A stretch of DNA of 56,913 bases from Oscillospiraceae bacterium (GTDB lineage: Bacteria; Bacillota; Clostridia; Oscillospirales; Oscillospiraceae). Below the pieces are notes generated by a model that worked only from the letters and a program-made list of their open reading frames with translations, was not told the DNA's origin and did not search any database. The stretch lies in assembly GCA_031270395.1 (NCBI GenBank), contig JAISXU010000045.1:1-56913 (forward strand). Direction: 5' to 3'. A program made the translations under genes and the position numbers. Positions 8,632 through 17,287 of the stretch are shown piece by piece. Position 1 is the stretch's first letter, and every line of letters begins with the position of its first letter.

Positions 8632-9498
8632 ATGACGATAAGCCAGTTACAATGCTTTGCGATGACGGCGAAGTGCGGAAATATAACAAGGGCGGCGGAC
8701 GCTTTATATATCTCTCAGCCCGCTATAACCCTCGCTATTTCATCTCTGGAAAAAGAATTGGGCGCGGTCTTATTCGAGCGAGCGCCGAGGAAGATGACGC
8801 TGACAAATATGGGCAAAAAAATCCTGATAAGTGCGCAGCTTATCGCCGACGAATGTGATAGGATCATCAATGTCTGCTCCAACCCTACGCCGGATCGCAA
8901 TATCGTCACATTTGCCGCTCCCGTCATACCGCGGCATATAGCTCAGGTCGTCAAGGGCTTTGTCGCGGCGCACAAGCTCATATCACTACAGAGAATTTCC
9001 GAATTCAGGGGAACTCCGGAGGTGACGGTAGGAGCGACGGTTGACGACAACTTCAACGAGATGAAAAGGCACGTCATGACAGAGGAGCTCGCACTTGTCG
9101 TACCGTCAAAGCATAGACTGTACGGCGCGGAAATGATAGATTTCAAAGAACTGGGAAATATACCCGTCGTCAGCCTCGTCCCCGGTACGGCCATGAGACG
9201 TATTGAGGATCACTATTATGAGACTGCGGGCGTCAAACCGCTGCGCGTCGCCGAAATCGCGTCCTTCTCAGAGATGATGGAGGTCATTTACAGCGATGAA
9301 GCGATCGCGTTTTTCCCGTGTAAGACCTGGGGTATCGAGGTAATATCCCAAAAACGCATTGTGCGTCTGACAAATCCGCGCTGTTACAGATACATATATG
9401 CGGAGGAACGCCTCCACGCCCTGTCAAATCTCGATGCTGTCACGGCGTTTTTCAACTTCATAGTTTCGTTCTTTTTTATGGATAGACACTTGGAGTAG
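8632..9498 (+). CDS. LysR family transcriptional regulator
   Basis: A 288-residue regulator. The N-terminal winged helix-turn-helix is recognisable (MTISQLQCFAMTAKCGNITR, then ADALYISQPAITLAISSLEK), followed by a periplasmic-binding-like effector domain. The start is the ATG at 8632 with AGAAAGGG upstream; the frame is open further upstream but that part lies in the promoter. It is transcribed divergently from the sugar ABC operon and probably controls it. LysR control of a CUT2 sugar importer is less common than LacI, AraC or two-component control. The inducer is unknown. Confidence 0.85.
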   Translation: MTISQLQCFAMTAKCGNITRAADALYISQPAITLAISSLEKELGAVLFERAPRKMTLTNMGKKILISAQLIADECDRIINVCSNPTPDRNIVTFAAPVIPRHIAQVVKGFVAAHKLISLQRISEFRGTPEVTVGATVDDNFNEMKRHVMTEELALVVPSKHRLYGAEMIDFKELGNIPVVSLVPGTAMRRIEDHYYETAGVKPLRVAEIASFSEMMEVIYSDEAIAFFPCKTWGIEVISQKRIVRLTNPRCYRYIYAEERLHALSNLDAVTAFFNFIVSFFFMDRHLE

Positions 9499-9540
9499 CT
9501 GCACGCGGGGGCGGTCGTGCGGGGGCGGTTGAGAAATTTG

Positions 9541-9570
9541 TTGACCGGGCGGCGTCGTATGGTTTATAAT
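9541..9570 (+). promoter_or_regulatory. Sigma-A-type promoter for nadC and the downstream genes
   Basis: TTGACC (9541-9546), an 18-nt spacer, and a consensus TATAAT (9565-9570) lie 60 nt before the nadC start. Confidence 0.7.
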
Positions 9571-9630
9571 GGCGCGTCACATGAAATTAACGCGCCGTCC
9601 ATCATACCGGCGCGTCTCGGAGGCGACGGT

Positions 9631-10524
9631 ATGGAGCTACAGGTAAAATATCCGGATATCGACGAATTCCTGACGAGGGCGCTGAGGGAGGATATCGGCT
9701 CGGGCGACGTCACCTCCCGGTGCTGCGTACCGGAGGACGCGTCGTCGTCCGGCGTCTTTCTCGCGAAGGAAGCCGGCGTGATATGCGGACTCGAGGTCGC
9801 GGCCCGCGTGTTCCGGCTGCTCGACGGCGCCGTCAGCTTCAAGCCGCTCGTCTCCGACGGCGACGCCGTATCCGCGGGCGAGGCGATAGCGGAGATATCC
9901 GGGCCGTCGCGGAGTATTCTGGCGGGAGAGCGCACGGCGCTCAATCTGCTGCGGCGCCTGTCCGGGATAGCCACGCGCACCGCCGCCGCCGTCAAAGGCG
10001 CGGCGGGCGGCGGCGCGCGCGTGACGGACACCCGCAAGACGACGCCCGGTATGCGCGCGCTTGAAAAATACGCCGTCCGGTGCGGCGGCGGCTTCAATCA
10101 CCGCTTCGGGCTGTACGACGGCATACTCATAAAGGATAACCACATCGCCGCAGCCGGAGGCGTCGCCGAGGCCGTCGCCCGCGCGAAAAAAAATGCCCCG
10201 CACACGCTGAGGATCGAGGTGGAGACGGAGAGCCTCGAACAGATCGCGCAGGCGCTGGAGGCCGGCGCCGACATAATAATGCTCGACAACATGCCGGTGC
10301 CGCAAATGGCGGAGGCGGTTCGCATGATCGGCGGGCGCGCGCTGACGGAGGCGTCCGGTAATATAGGAGAGCGCGATATAGCCGAGGTCGCCGCCTCCGG
10401 GGTCGATATTATCTCCGTGGGCGCGCTCACCCACAGCGTAAGGGACATGGATATAAGCTTAAAATTCTTATTGCCGGAGGCGGAAGGACCGGGGAACGCG
10501 GAGGTATTATGGGCACGTCAATAA
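9631..10524 (+). CDS. nadC: Nicotinate-nucleotide pyrophosphorylase (carboxylating)
   Basis: A 297-residue quinolinate phosphoribosyltransferase that converts quinolinate and PRPP to nicotinate mononucleotide, CO2 and PPi in NAD synthesis. It shows the family features: LREDIGSGDVTS at the N-terminus, ERTALNLLRRLSGIAT, DTRKTTPGMRALEKYAV, HRFGLYDGILIKDNHI, and the C-terminal barrel strands EVETESLEQ and IIMLDNM. The ATG at 9631 has GGAGG 7 nt upstream. No nadA or nadB is nearby. The 3' end overlaps the acyltransferase gene by 16 nt, so nadC is translationally linked to genes of apparently unrelated function. Confidence 0.95.
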   Translation: MELQVKYPDIDEFLTRALREDIGSGDVTSRCCVPEDASSSGVFLAKEAGVICGLEVAARVFRLLDGAVSFKPLVSDGDAVSAGEAIAEISGPSRSILAGERTALNLLRRLSGIATRTAAAVKGAAGGGARVTDTRKTTPGMRALEKYAVRCGGGFNHRFGLYDGILIKDNHIAAAGGVAEAVARAKKNAPHTLRIEVETESLEQIAQALEAGADIIMLDNMPVPQMAEAVRMIGGRALTEASGNIGERDIAEVAASGVDIISVGALTHSVRDMDISLKFLLPEAEGPGNAEVLWARQ

Positions 10525-11774
10525 CGCGTAAAAACGGCGCGATCGAGTTCTGGAGATACGCTTTCGCGGTCTTTGCCGCCCTGTACCACTTTGAAAAGGT
10601 GTACGAGATGATGCCGTGGATGGCGTCCGTGCGCCGCGTCGCCAGCGTCGGCTTTATCGGCGTCGAATTCTTTTTTATACTCGCGGGCTTCCTCATAGCC
10701 GAGACCGACAAGAGGCGCGTACTGGCCGGCGCGCCGGAACGCATGAGCTTCGCCGACGCGGGACGCGAGGCGTGGGATTACGCCCGCAGCCGGATAAAGA
10801 CCGTGTATCCGACGCTCGCCGCCGTCCTTATCATATTCTCTCTCATACTGCGCTCCGGCGGACTGGCCGAGCGTCTTCGGGACTTTATGAACCTCGAATG
10901 GGAGGCCCTGATCCTCGGGGGCACGAGCTTCGCCTGGGGCGACCCCGAGAGTCCGGCGCTGTTTCTGATAGTCTCGTGGTTCCTCACGGATCTCATCATC
11001 TCCGGCTTCTTCATCACGCTGTTCATACGCATGAGGCGCGACGTCATGCGCGTTATCGCGCCCTTCGCGGCAATTCTGCTCTATTCGCTTTTCGGGCACA
11101 AGAGCTTTGACCTATATCTGGGGCATGAGCTGTACGGTTTCCTGTCCGGCGGCATGGTGCGCTCTCTCGCCGGCATGTTTCTGGGACTCACGGCCAACAT
11201 ACTGTACACAAAGCTCGCCGCCGCCAACCTCGGCGCCGTCAAGAGGGCGCTGCTCAGTCTTGTCGAGATATACGCGATATACCGCCTTTTCTCCCTGGGC
11301 TGGAATCAGGAGATCGGAGTTGACAACTACCGCATACTCGTCTACATACCCGTTATCATTATTTTTGCCTTCACCTCGAAGACCGCCGTATCCCGGATAC
11401 TGGACAACCCGGTCAGCCGGCTTCTGGGAGGCGTTTCGCTGGCGGTCTATCTGTTCCACTGGCGCTTTCTTGAGACGTTCTTTACCCTGAAGATGAAGCT
11501 CTGGGCGAGCGTAGACGGACTCATGACGCTCTCTAAGCTGCTGCGTCAGCCGTACTCACAGATACAGAAGCTCGTCAACACACCCGCGTGCGATCTGGTG
11601 ATGTACATAGTCGCCGTCACCATATGCTCGATAGCCCTGACATACGCGCTGAAGCTCTCGGCCCGGGGGATCCGCGCGCTGAGAGGCGCGGCGGCGCGCG
11701 GGACTCCGCCGGAGGTCGCCAACGGCGCCGGGGAAGACGTCACCGCCGGGGAAGACGGCGGCGAGCGGCAATGA
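10509..11774 (+). CDS. Acyltransferase family 3 membrane protein (OafA/YrhL-like)
   Basis: A 421-residue multispanning membrane protein with the acyltransferase-3 signature region near its N-terminus (RYAFAVFAALYHFEKV, then GVEFFFILAGFLIA) and about ten hydrophobic segments. Members transfer acetyl or other acyl groups to extracytoplasmic sugars, lipids or peptidoglycan. It overlaps nadC by 16 nt and its TGA overlaps the next ATG. The C-terminal ~40 residues are Gly/Ala/Glu-rich and probably disordered. Together with the next two genes it suggests modification of a cell-surface glycan; the exact acceptor is unknown. Confidence 0.85.
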   Translation: MGTSITRKNGAIEFWRYAFAVFAALYHFEKVYEMMPWMASVRRVASVGFIGVEFFFILAGFLIAETDKRRVLAGAPERMSFADAGREAWDYARSRIKTVYPTLAAVLIIFSLILRSGGLAERLRDFMNLEWEALILGGTSFAWGDPESPALFLIVSWFLTDLIISGFFITLFIRMRRDVMRVIAPFAAILLYSLFGHKSFDLYLGHELYGFLSGGMVRSLAGMFLGLTANILYTKLAAANLGAVKRALLSLVEIYAIYRLFSLGWNQEIGVDNYRILVYIPVIIIFAFTSKTAVSRILDNPVSRLLGGVSLAVYLFHWRFLETFFTLKMKLWASVDGLMTLSKLLRQPYSQIQKLVNTPACDLVMYIVAVTICSIALTYALKLSARGIRALRGAAARGTPPEVANGAGEDVTAGEDGGERQ

Positions 11775-13099
11775 GAATAGCGATAATCGGCGCGGGCGCC
11801 ACGGGTCTCGCCGCCGGATATGAGCTCACCCGGCGCGGGCACGGCGTCACGGTCTATGAGAGATCGGAGGAAGCTCTCGGCGGACTTGCCGGCAGCCAGA
11901 CCGTGGCGGGCGCGGTGATCGACAAATTCTATCACCACATATTCACGAGCGACGCGGATATTATATCGCTCATCGGCGAGGCGGGACTCTCCGACAGTCT
12001 CGTCTGGAAAAACGCGAAGAACGGGATATACTGCGCAGCGGCAAGCGAGACAAGCTCGGGCGGGCGCATATATCCCTTCACAAGCCCCGCCGACCTCATG
12101 CGCTTCCCGGAGCTGAGCCTGCTGAGCCGCGCGCGCACGGGGCTCGCCGTGCTGCGCGCGAAAAGCGTCGGCGACTACAGCCGCCTTGAGGACGTGAGCG
12201 CGCGCGACTGGCTCATAAAGACCGCTGGGCGCGAGTCTTACGATAAGCTGTGGCGTCCGCTGCTGGATTCAAAATTCGGCGAGGACGCCGACGGCGTGGG
12301 CGGCGTGTGGATATGGAACAAATTCAAGCTGCGCGGCTCGACACGGCGCGGCGCGGGCGCCGAGTCGCTCGGCTATCTCCGGGGCGGCTTCGGCGTCCTG
12401 TACGGCCGTCTGGCGGAAATTATACGCTCACGCGGCGGGCGCTTCATGTTTTCGGAGGTCACGTCCGTCGTGGCGGAGCCCGGCGGCGGTCTGTCAGTGA
12501 CGGCCGGCGGAGAGCGCGCGGAATACGATAAGGTTCTGTTTACGGCCTCCCCCGCCGAGCTGTGTCAGATAGCCGCGCTTCCGCCGGAATACGCGGAACG
12601 CGCGCGCGCCGTGAAGCACAAGGCAAACGTGTGCGTCACGCTTGTGACAAAGAAACGTCTGTCGGATTATTACTGGCTGACCGTCGCGAAGCCGGGCGCA
12701 CCGTTCGTGCTGTTCATTGAGCACTCCAACCTTTTCCCGGATCCGAGCTTCGGAGAGCGCGGATATATCTTCCTGTCACGGTATCTCGACTCGTCGGACG
12801 CCCTTTTCCGCGCTTCGGACGACGAGCTCGCCGGCGTGTTTTTCGACTGCCTCGGCGGTATATTCCCGGATTTTACGCCGGCGGACGTCGTCGATTATCG
12901 CGTACACCGGGCCGAATACGCGCAGCCGGTGGCGGGACTTCGCCACAGCGAGAGGATACTGCCGCCTGAGACCGCGCTCGGCGGTCTGTATCTCGCGTCG
13001 ATGGCGCAGATATATCCCGAGGACAGAGGCCAAAACTACGCCGTCGCCTCGGGGCGCGCGGCGGCCGGCATAATTTGCGGCGGGAGAACGGTAAAATGA
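11771..13099 (+). CDS. FAD-dependent amine oxidase-like oxidoreductase
   Basis: A 442-residue flavoprotein. It starts with the dinucleotide-binding motif GAGATGLAAGYEL, followed by an acidic strand end (VYERSEEALGG), and ends with an FAD-contacting GGLYLASMAQIYPEDRGQNY. This architecture resembles protoporphyrinogen oxidase, phytoene desaturase and UDP-galactopyranose mutase-like enzymes that sit in glycan or lipid loci. The substrate is not identified. The ATG at 11771 overlaps the upstream TGA (ATGA), and the gene ends with the same ATGA overlap into the next gene, indicating tight coupling. Many homologues carry the vague label NAD(P)/FAD-dependent oxidoreductase. Confidence 0.8.
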   Translation: MRIAIIGAGATGLAAGYELTRRGHGVTVYERSEEALGGLAGSQTVAGAVIDKFYHHIFTSDADIISLIGEAGLSDSLVWKNAKNGIYCAAASETSSGGRIYPFTSPADLMRFPELSLLSRARTGLAVLRAKSVGDYSRLEDVSARDWLIKTAGRESYDKLWRPLLDSKFGEDADGVGGVWIWNKFKLRGSTRRGAGAESLGYLRGGFGVLYGRLAEIIRSRGGRFMFSEVTSVVAEPGGGLSVTAGGERAEYDKVLFTASPAELCQIAALPPEYAERARAVKHKANVCVTLVTKKRLSDYYWLTVAKPGAPFVLFIEHSNLFPDPSFGERGYIFLSRYLDSSDALFRASDDELAGVFFDCLGGIFPDFTPADVVDYRVHRAEYAQPVAGLRHSERILPPETALGGLYLASMAQIYPEDRGQNYAVASGRAAAGIICGGRTVK

Positions 13100-15516
13100 A
13101 GCACACCGCTATGTCATTATTGCAGAGAGCAAAGGCGCTCGGCGCGCACTGGCTTTTGCTGTCCGCCGCCGCGTCGGCGGTGCTGCTGCGCGCCGACTTC
13201 TCCCGGTTCATCCTCTGGTGGTGCGTCCTGTTCGCCGTCGGCGCCGCGTTTTTCCCGATGACCGGCGCTATCTTCGGTCGCTTCGAGTCGAAGGGATATA
13301 TATTCTCAAAGGTGATCGGCGTGGCGCTGTCGGGATACGTCTCGTGGGTGCTGGCGTCGCTGAAAATACTGCCGTTTCGCTTCTGGGCGCTCCTCATACC
13401 GCTTTTTGTCGGTCTGGCCGTCAATCTCCTTATATCGCGCCGGCGCAATACCGGCAACGCCGGTATTGCCGGAGGTCTGCCGCCCGCCGCGCTCCGGCAC
13501 GAGGCGCTTTTTATGCTGCTGCTGGCCGTCTGGTCGTATATTCGCGGCGTCGGCCCGGATATAATCGGGTTGGAGAAATTCATGGATTTCGGACTGGTGA
13601 ACTCCATACTGCGCTCCGACTTCTTTCCGCCCGGCGATATGTGGTACGCCGGTCAATCCGTCAACTATTATTACCTCGGACAGTATTTCGCGGCGTATCT
13701 CACAAAGCTCACCGGCATATATTCCGGCGTCACGTACAATCTGATGATAGCGTCTCTTTTCGCGTTCGCGTTCATGCAGGCCTACAATATCGGACAGTTT
13801 CTGTTTGAGCTCTACACCCTCCGCGCGGGGCGCGCGAACGCGCCGGACGCCCGTCCCGTGCGGAGAGCGAGGGTCGTGTGCGGCGCGCTCACGGGAGCGC
13901 TCGTCTGTTTGAGCGGAAATCTGCACACGGTCATATACGCGTGGCTTTTTCCCGGAGACAGCGCGTACTGGTATCCGTCGGCCACAAGATACATAGGCTA
14001 TAACCCGCTTATCGAGACGGACGGCACCATCCACGAGTTTCCGCATTACTCATATATAGTGGCCGATCTGCACGCACACATCGTAAATCTGCTGTTCGCG
14101 CTGACGTCGCTGGCGGTCGTTATAGCGGTCGTCCGCGAAATAATCGCGCGGCGGGAGCGCGGCGGCGGGAGCGGCGAACAGCCGGCGCCCCGCTTACGCA
14201 TACGGGGCGCCGCCGGAAACGGAGGGCTGTCGGCGCGTCTCGCGCCGATTCTGCGGGCCGTCGCGCCGGCTGCCGGCTTCGCCCTGAACATATTCCTCAT
14301 CGGACTGTTTCCGGCGACTAATTTCTGGGATTTTCCGATATATATAACGGTGTCGGCGGCGCTGTTTTTATACGCCAATATCAGGCGTTACGGCGGCGCC
14401 GGGCGGGCGCTCGCCGTAACTCTGGCGCAGCTCGCCGTGACGTGCGCCGTCGCCTACGCCGTCGCGCTGCCGTTTCATCTTACCTTTGAGTCAATAGCCA
14501 CAAAGATAGCGCTCGTCCCCGCGCGCTCCCGCGTGTATCAGCTTCTCGTGCTGTACGGTTATCAGACCTTTTTCTTTATCACGCTGCTCGTCACAGCCAT
14601 AAGACGCCGGACGCGCGGCGGCGGTGACAGCGACGATGGCGGCCCGCCGAAAAACGCGTTCGTCAGATTCATCGGCGCACTGAATCCCGGCGACGCCGCC
14701 GCGCTTATCATCTTTATCTGCGCCATAGGGCTCGTGATACTGCCGGAGCTCGTATATGTGGTGGACATCTACACGAGCCACCCGCGCGCGAACACGATGT
14801 TCAAGCTGACCTTTCAGGCGTTTGTCCTGTTCGCCGTCGGCGTCGGCTACACTTTCCCGCGCGTATTCCTCACCGGCGGGGCGGACTCCCCCGCCCCGCT
14901 CCTGCGTCACGCGCGGCGCGGCGCGTGGCGGCGCGTGCCCGCCGCCGCGCTCTCGTGCCTGCTTATGGCCTGTGCTTTCGTCTACCCCTATTACACCATC
15001 AGCGGCCGGTACGGAAATCTGCTGCCGCGTTCCTATAAGGGGCTCGACGGCACGACTTTCATGGCCTCTCACCGTGAAAAGCTCGATGCGGACAATCCCG
15101 ACGCGCCGTATGAGTATACGCTTAACGAGGACTATTATTTGATAAAATACATAAACGCGTACGTCTCCGGCACTCCCGTCATAGCCGAGGCCAACGGTCT
15201 GAGTTACACCTCATACGGGCGCATATCCGCGTTCACGGGACTGCCGGACATTTTCAACTGGTACACGCACGAGCAGCTTTGGAGACGCAGCGACACCGCC
15301 GCGTTTGGCGAGCGCATTTCCGACCTCGACGCGATATACACGGGGTCGGACGCCGCCGCAGTCCGCGCGCTGCTCGGCAAATATGACGTCCGGTTTATCG
15401 TCGTCGGCAAGCTTGAGCGCGCCAAGTTCGGGGAGCGGCTCAACGAGGAGCTGCTCAAAAGCCTCGGCGAACGCGTCTTCGGCGTTGGCGGCACGATCCT
15501 GATACGCGTCGATTAG
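13096..15516 (+). CDS. Large multispanning membrane protein, YYY/DUF2298 family
   Basis: An 806-residue polytopic membrane protein. The central motif WYAGQSVNYYYLGQYFAAY contains the Tyr-rich signature of the family often called Chlor_Arch_YYY (DUF2298). About 12-14 hydrophobic segments are spread over the length, with a soluble C-terminal ~200 residues (LDGTTFMASHREKLDADNPD and on). The layout resembles GT-C-type glycosyltransferases and mannosyltransferase-like proteins, but the biochemical role is not established to my knowledge. The start is the ATG at 13096 in an ATGA overlap. Last gene of the nadC - acyltransferase - oxidoreductase operon; a hairpin repeat follows the stop. Confidence 0.8.
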   Translation: MKHTAMSLLQRAKALGAHWLLLSAAASAVLLRADFSRFILWWCVLFAVGAAFFPMTGAIFGRFESKGYIFSKVIGVALSGYVSWVLASLKILPFRFWALLIPLFVGLAVNLLISRRRNTGNAGIAGGLPPAALRHEALFMLLLAVWSYIRGVGPDIIGLEKFMDFGLVNSILRSDFFPPGDMWYAGQSVNYYYLGQYFAAYLTKLTGIYSGVTYNLMIASLFAFAFMQAYNIGQFLFELYTLRAGRANAPDARPVRRARVVCGALTGALVCLSGNLHTVIYAWLFPGDSAYWYPSATRYIGYNPLIETDGTIHEFPHYSYIVADLHAHIVNLLFALTSLAVVIAVVREIIARRERGGGSGEQPAPRLRIRGAAGNGGLSARLAPILRAVAPAAGFALNIFLIGLFPATNFWDFPIYITVSAALFLYANIRRYGGAGRALAVTLAQLAVTCAVAYAVALPFHLTFESIATKIALVPARSRVYQLLVLYGYQTFFFITLLVTAIRRRTRGGGDSDDGGPPKNAFVRFIGALNPGDAAALIIFICAIGLVILPELVYVVDIYTSHPRANTMFKLTFQAFVLFAVGVGYTFPRVFLTGGADSPAPLLRHARRGAWRRVPAAALSCLLMACAFVYPYYTISGRYGNLLPRSYKGLDGTTFMASHREKLDADNPDAPYEYTLNEDYYLIKYINAYVSGTPVIAEANGLSYTSYGRISAFTGLPDIFNWYTHEQLWRRSDTAAFGERISDLDAIYTGSDAAAVRALLGKYDVRFIVVGKLERAKFGERLNEELLKSLGERVFGVGGTILIRVD

Positions 15517-15518
15517 GC

Positions 15519-15559
15519 GCTTGCCGCGATTCGCTTGCCGCGATTCATTCGCGGCAAGC
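15519..15559. repeat. GC-rich hairpin with a duplicated arm, between convergent genes
   Basis: GCTTGCCGCGATTC occurs twice in tandem (15519-15532 and 15533-15546). The second copy forms an 11-bp hairpin with TCGCGGCAAGC at 15549-15559. It separates the convergent YYY-protein and dpaB genes and could terminate both, but it has no T-run. It extends into the last codons of dpaB. A related palindrome is at 55867-55888. Confidence 0.75.
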
Positions 15560-16129
15560 GGTGATTACCGGCTGTATCTGTCGCCCGGCGAGCGCCTCCT
15601 CCGCGGCGGCCGCCAGTAAATCGAGCTCCGCCGCAAGTGAGGCGGGCTTTCCCGCGCAGTCGTCCTGATAAAACGGCGCGAAATACACATTTTTGCGGTT
15701 GAGCAGCGTCCCGATATTCGCCAGATTCGCGGAGAGCGCGTCGTTTGTCGATACGGCTATGAGCACGGGGCGCCCGTTGCGCAGATGCGCCTTTGCCGCC
15801 ATAGTGACGCTCGAGTCCGTTATGCCCAGAGCGAGCTTGGCGAGCGTGTTGCCGGTACACGGAGCTATTATGAGGATGTCGAGAAGTCCCCGCGGGCCTA
15901 TCGGCTCGGCGCCCCTGATATCGCGTATTATCTCCTCTCCGCACAGCTGTGTCACTCTCGCGGCAAAATCCTCCGCCCGGCCGAATCTGGTATCCATGCG
16001 GTACGCGCGTTCGGACATGATCGGAATCACGCGCCCGAACGACGTCCGCAGCTTTTCGAGCGCGTCTATCGCGCGCTCAAGGGTGCAGAAGGATCCGCAC
16101 ATCGCGAATCCCGCGCATTTATCCTTCAA
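15545..16129 (-). CDS. dpaB: Dipicolinate synthase subunit B
   Basis: A 194-residue flavoprotein-like subunit that, with DpaA, makes dipicolinic acid from a dihydrodipicolinate-pathway intermediate in the mother cell during sporulation. The GFAMCGSFCTLERA N-terminus and the IIAPCTGNTLAKLA segment match SpoVFB. The start is a TTG at 16127-16129 that overlaps the dpaA TGA; this gives the expected short N-terminus. The last residues (TACRE) are encoded by the hairpin repeat at 15519-15559, so the C-terminus may have been altered by repeat insertion. The operon with dpaA is typical of endospore formers. Confidence 0.92.
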   Translation of the reverse strand: MKDKCAGFAMCGSFCTLERAIDALEKLRTSFGRVIPIMSERAYRMDTRFGRAEDFAARVTQLCGEEIIRDIRGAEPIGPRGLLDILIIAPCTGNTLAKLALGITDSSVTMAAKAHLRNGRPVLIAVSTNDALSANLANIGTLLNRKNVYFAPFYQDDCAGKPASLAAELDLLAAAAEEALAGRQIQPVITACRE

Positions 16130-16995
16130 TCCGCAGCACCTCTTTCACTGAGAATGTTGTATACCGTGTCCCGGATTATCGCGCCCGCCGTCACGGGCGC
16201 CACCTCCCCCGGCAGTCCAAGCGACCAGACGGCCTTGACCCCGAGCCTCGCGGCGGCTGTAAAATCGACTCCGCCCGGTCTGGACGCAAGATCGAGACAC
16301 AGGCAGCCGCGCTTGAGCTCGCGCAGCCGCCCGTACCCGAGCACGCGCGCCGGCACGGTATTCACCACGACGTCGAATTTTCCAAGCGCGCCCTCAAGAC
16401 GGCCGGTATCCATCGCCTCGTATCCGTAGGCGTGTATCCAAGCCGTATCCGCCCAGCTCCTCGCGGAAGCGGTGACATAGGCCCCCATGCCGCGCAGACG
16501 GTGGCACAGCAGCTTTCCGATACGTCCGAAACCGATCACGAGCGCGCGCATACGGCACAGCGTGACGTCGGTTTCCTCCATGATGAGCTGGACGGCGCCC
16601 TCCGCCGTCGCGACGGCGTTCGCGACAGCCAGCTCCTCGCGCTCGATATAGTCGATTATCTCCAGCCCCATCAAGCCCGCAGTCTCGCGCGACGCGTCGT
16701 CCACCTTCCCCGCGCATATCACCTGACCCGGACTCAGCGCCGCGAAAATCTCCCGCGTCGTGTACAGCCCCCCGGACAGCGGCGTCACCAGCACACCCTC
16801 GCGCGTGGCCAGCGGCAGAGGCAGCACGACGCAATCCGCGCCCTGCGCCGCTTCCCCGGCAAGCGACGTCTGCGTGACGCCACGGAGGGGCGCCGTTTTT
16901 TCTATGGCAAATGTCTTGACCTCGTGTGAATCCGCCGCCAGCAGACCGGCGAGCATGGCAAGGCGCATATCTCCGCCAATTACAGCAAATTTCAT
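16126..16995 (-). CDS. dpaA: Dipicolinate synthase subunit A
   Basis: A 289-residue NAD(P)-binding subunit of dipicolinate synthase (SpoVFA). The N-terminal FAVIGGDMRLAMLAGLLA and the second Rossmann motif ALVIGFGRIGKLLCHRLR are characteristic, as is the C-terminal SLGLPGEVAPVTAGAIIRDT. The start is the ATG at 16995, with AGGAGG about 8 nt upstream; in-frame sequence further upstream has no ribosome site. It is first of a two-gene sporulation operon. Its product loads the spore core with Ca-dipicolinate, and its presence strongly indicates a genuine spore former. Confidence 0.93.
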   Translation of the reverse strand: MKFAVIGGDMRLAMLAGLLAADSHEVKTFAIEKTAPLRGVTQTSLAGEAAQGADCVVLPLPLATREGVLVTPLSGGLYTTREIFAALSPGQVICAGKVDDASRETAGLMGLEIIDYIEREELAVANAVATAEGAVQLIMEETDVTLCRMRALVIGFGRIGKLLCHRLRGMGAYVTASARSWADTAWIHAYGYEAMDTGRLEGALGKFDVVVNTVPARVLGYGRLRELKRGCLCLDLASRPGGVDFTAAARLGVKAVWSLGLPGEVAPVTAGAIIRDTVYNILSERGAAD

Positions 16996-17030
16996 AGTGT
17001 TCCTCCTAAAAACTGCTTCCAAAACATTAA

Positions 17031-17059
17031 CATTGTATTCATACCGCCTCAAACCCGTG
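17031..17059 (-). promoter_or_regulatory. Weak candidate sigma-K promoter for dpaA
   Basis: On the minus strand CACG and AATACAATG are separated by 16 nt, resembling the sparse sigma-K pattern (AC in the -35 region, CATANNNTA at -10). The expectation comes from the known sigma-K control of spoVF in Bacillus; the sequence match alone is weak. Confidence 0.3.
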
Positions 17060-17078
17060 ACAAATGTAGTTATTGAGT

Positions 17079-17212
17079 ATATAATATCCGCAGAGCGGAT
17101 ATTATATATCGCGCATGCGCCCGCACAGCGGGCGCGCGCTTAAACTTTGAGCCGCGGCGCGGGACGCGCCGCATGGCGATATATCAGAAATTGCTTTACA
17201 ATTTCTGATATA
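17079..17212. repeat. Cluster of four hairpins between dpaA and wecB
   Basis: Four perfect stem-loops follow one another. The stems are ATATAATATCCGC/GCGGATATTATAT (17079-17107, 3-nt loop); GCGCCCGC/GCGGGCGC (17117-17135); GCGGCGCG/CGCGCCGC (17154-17172); and TATATCAGAAATTG/CAATTTCTGATATA (17180-17212). The segment just after (17211-17227) repeats TAATATCCGCA-AGCGG from the first stem. No open frame of credible length is present. The element lies between divergent genes, so the hairpins are not ordinary terminators. Confidence 0.8.
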
Positions 17213-17287
17213 ATATCCGCATAGCGGCCCGTCTGTTACGGCGAGACCGCGACAGCCGGAATTGTATTTTGAAGGAACCTGCAGAAC

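Noticed and set aside
17186-17214. wecB promoter inside the last hairpin (TATAAT at 17209)
   Set aside because: The TATAAT is part of the palindrome and no -35-like hexamer lies 16-18 nt upstream.
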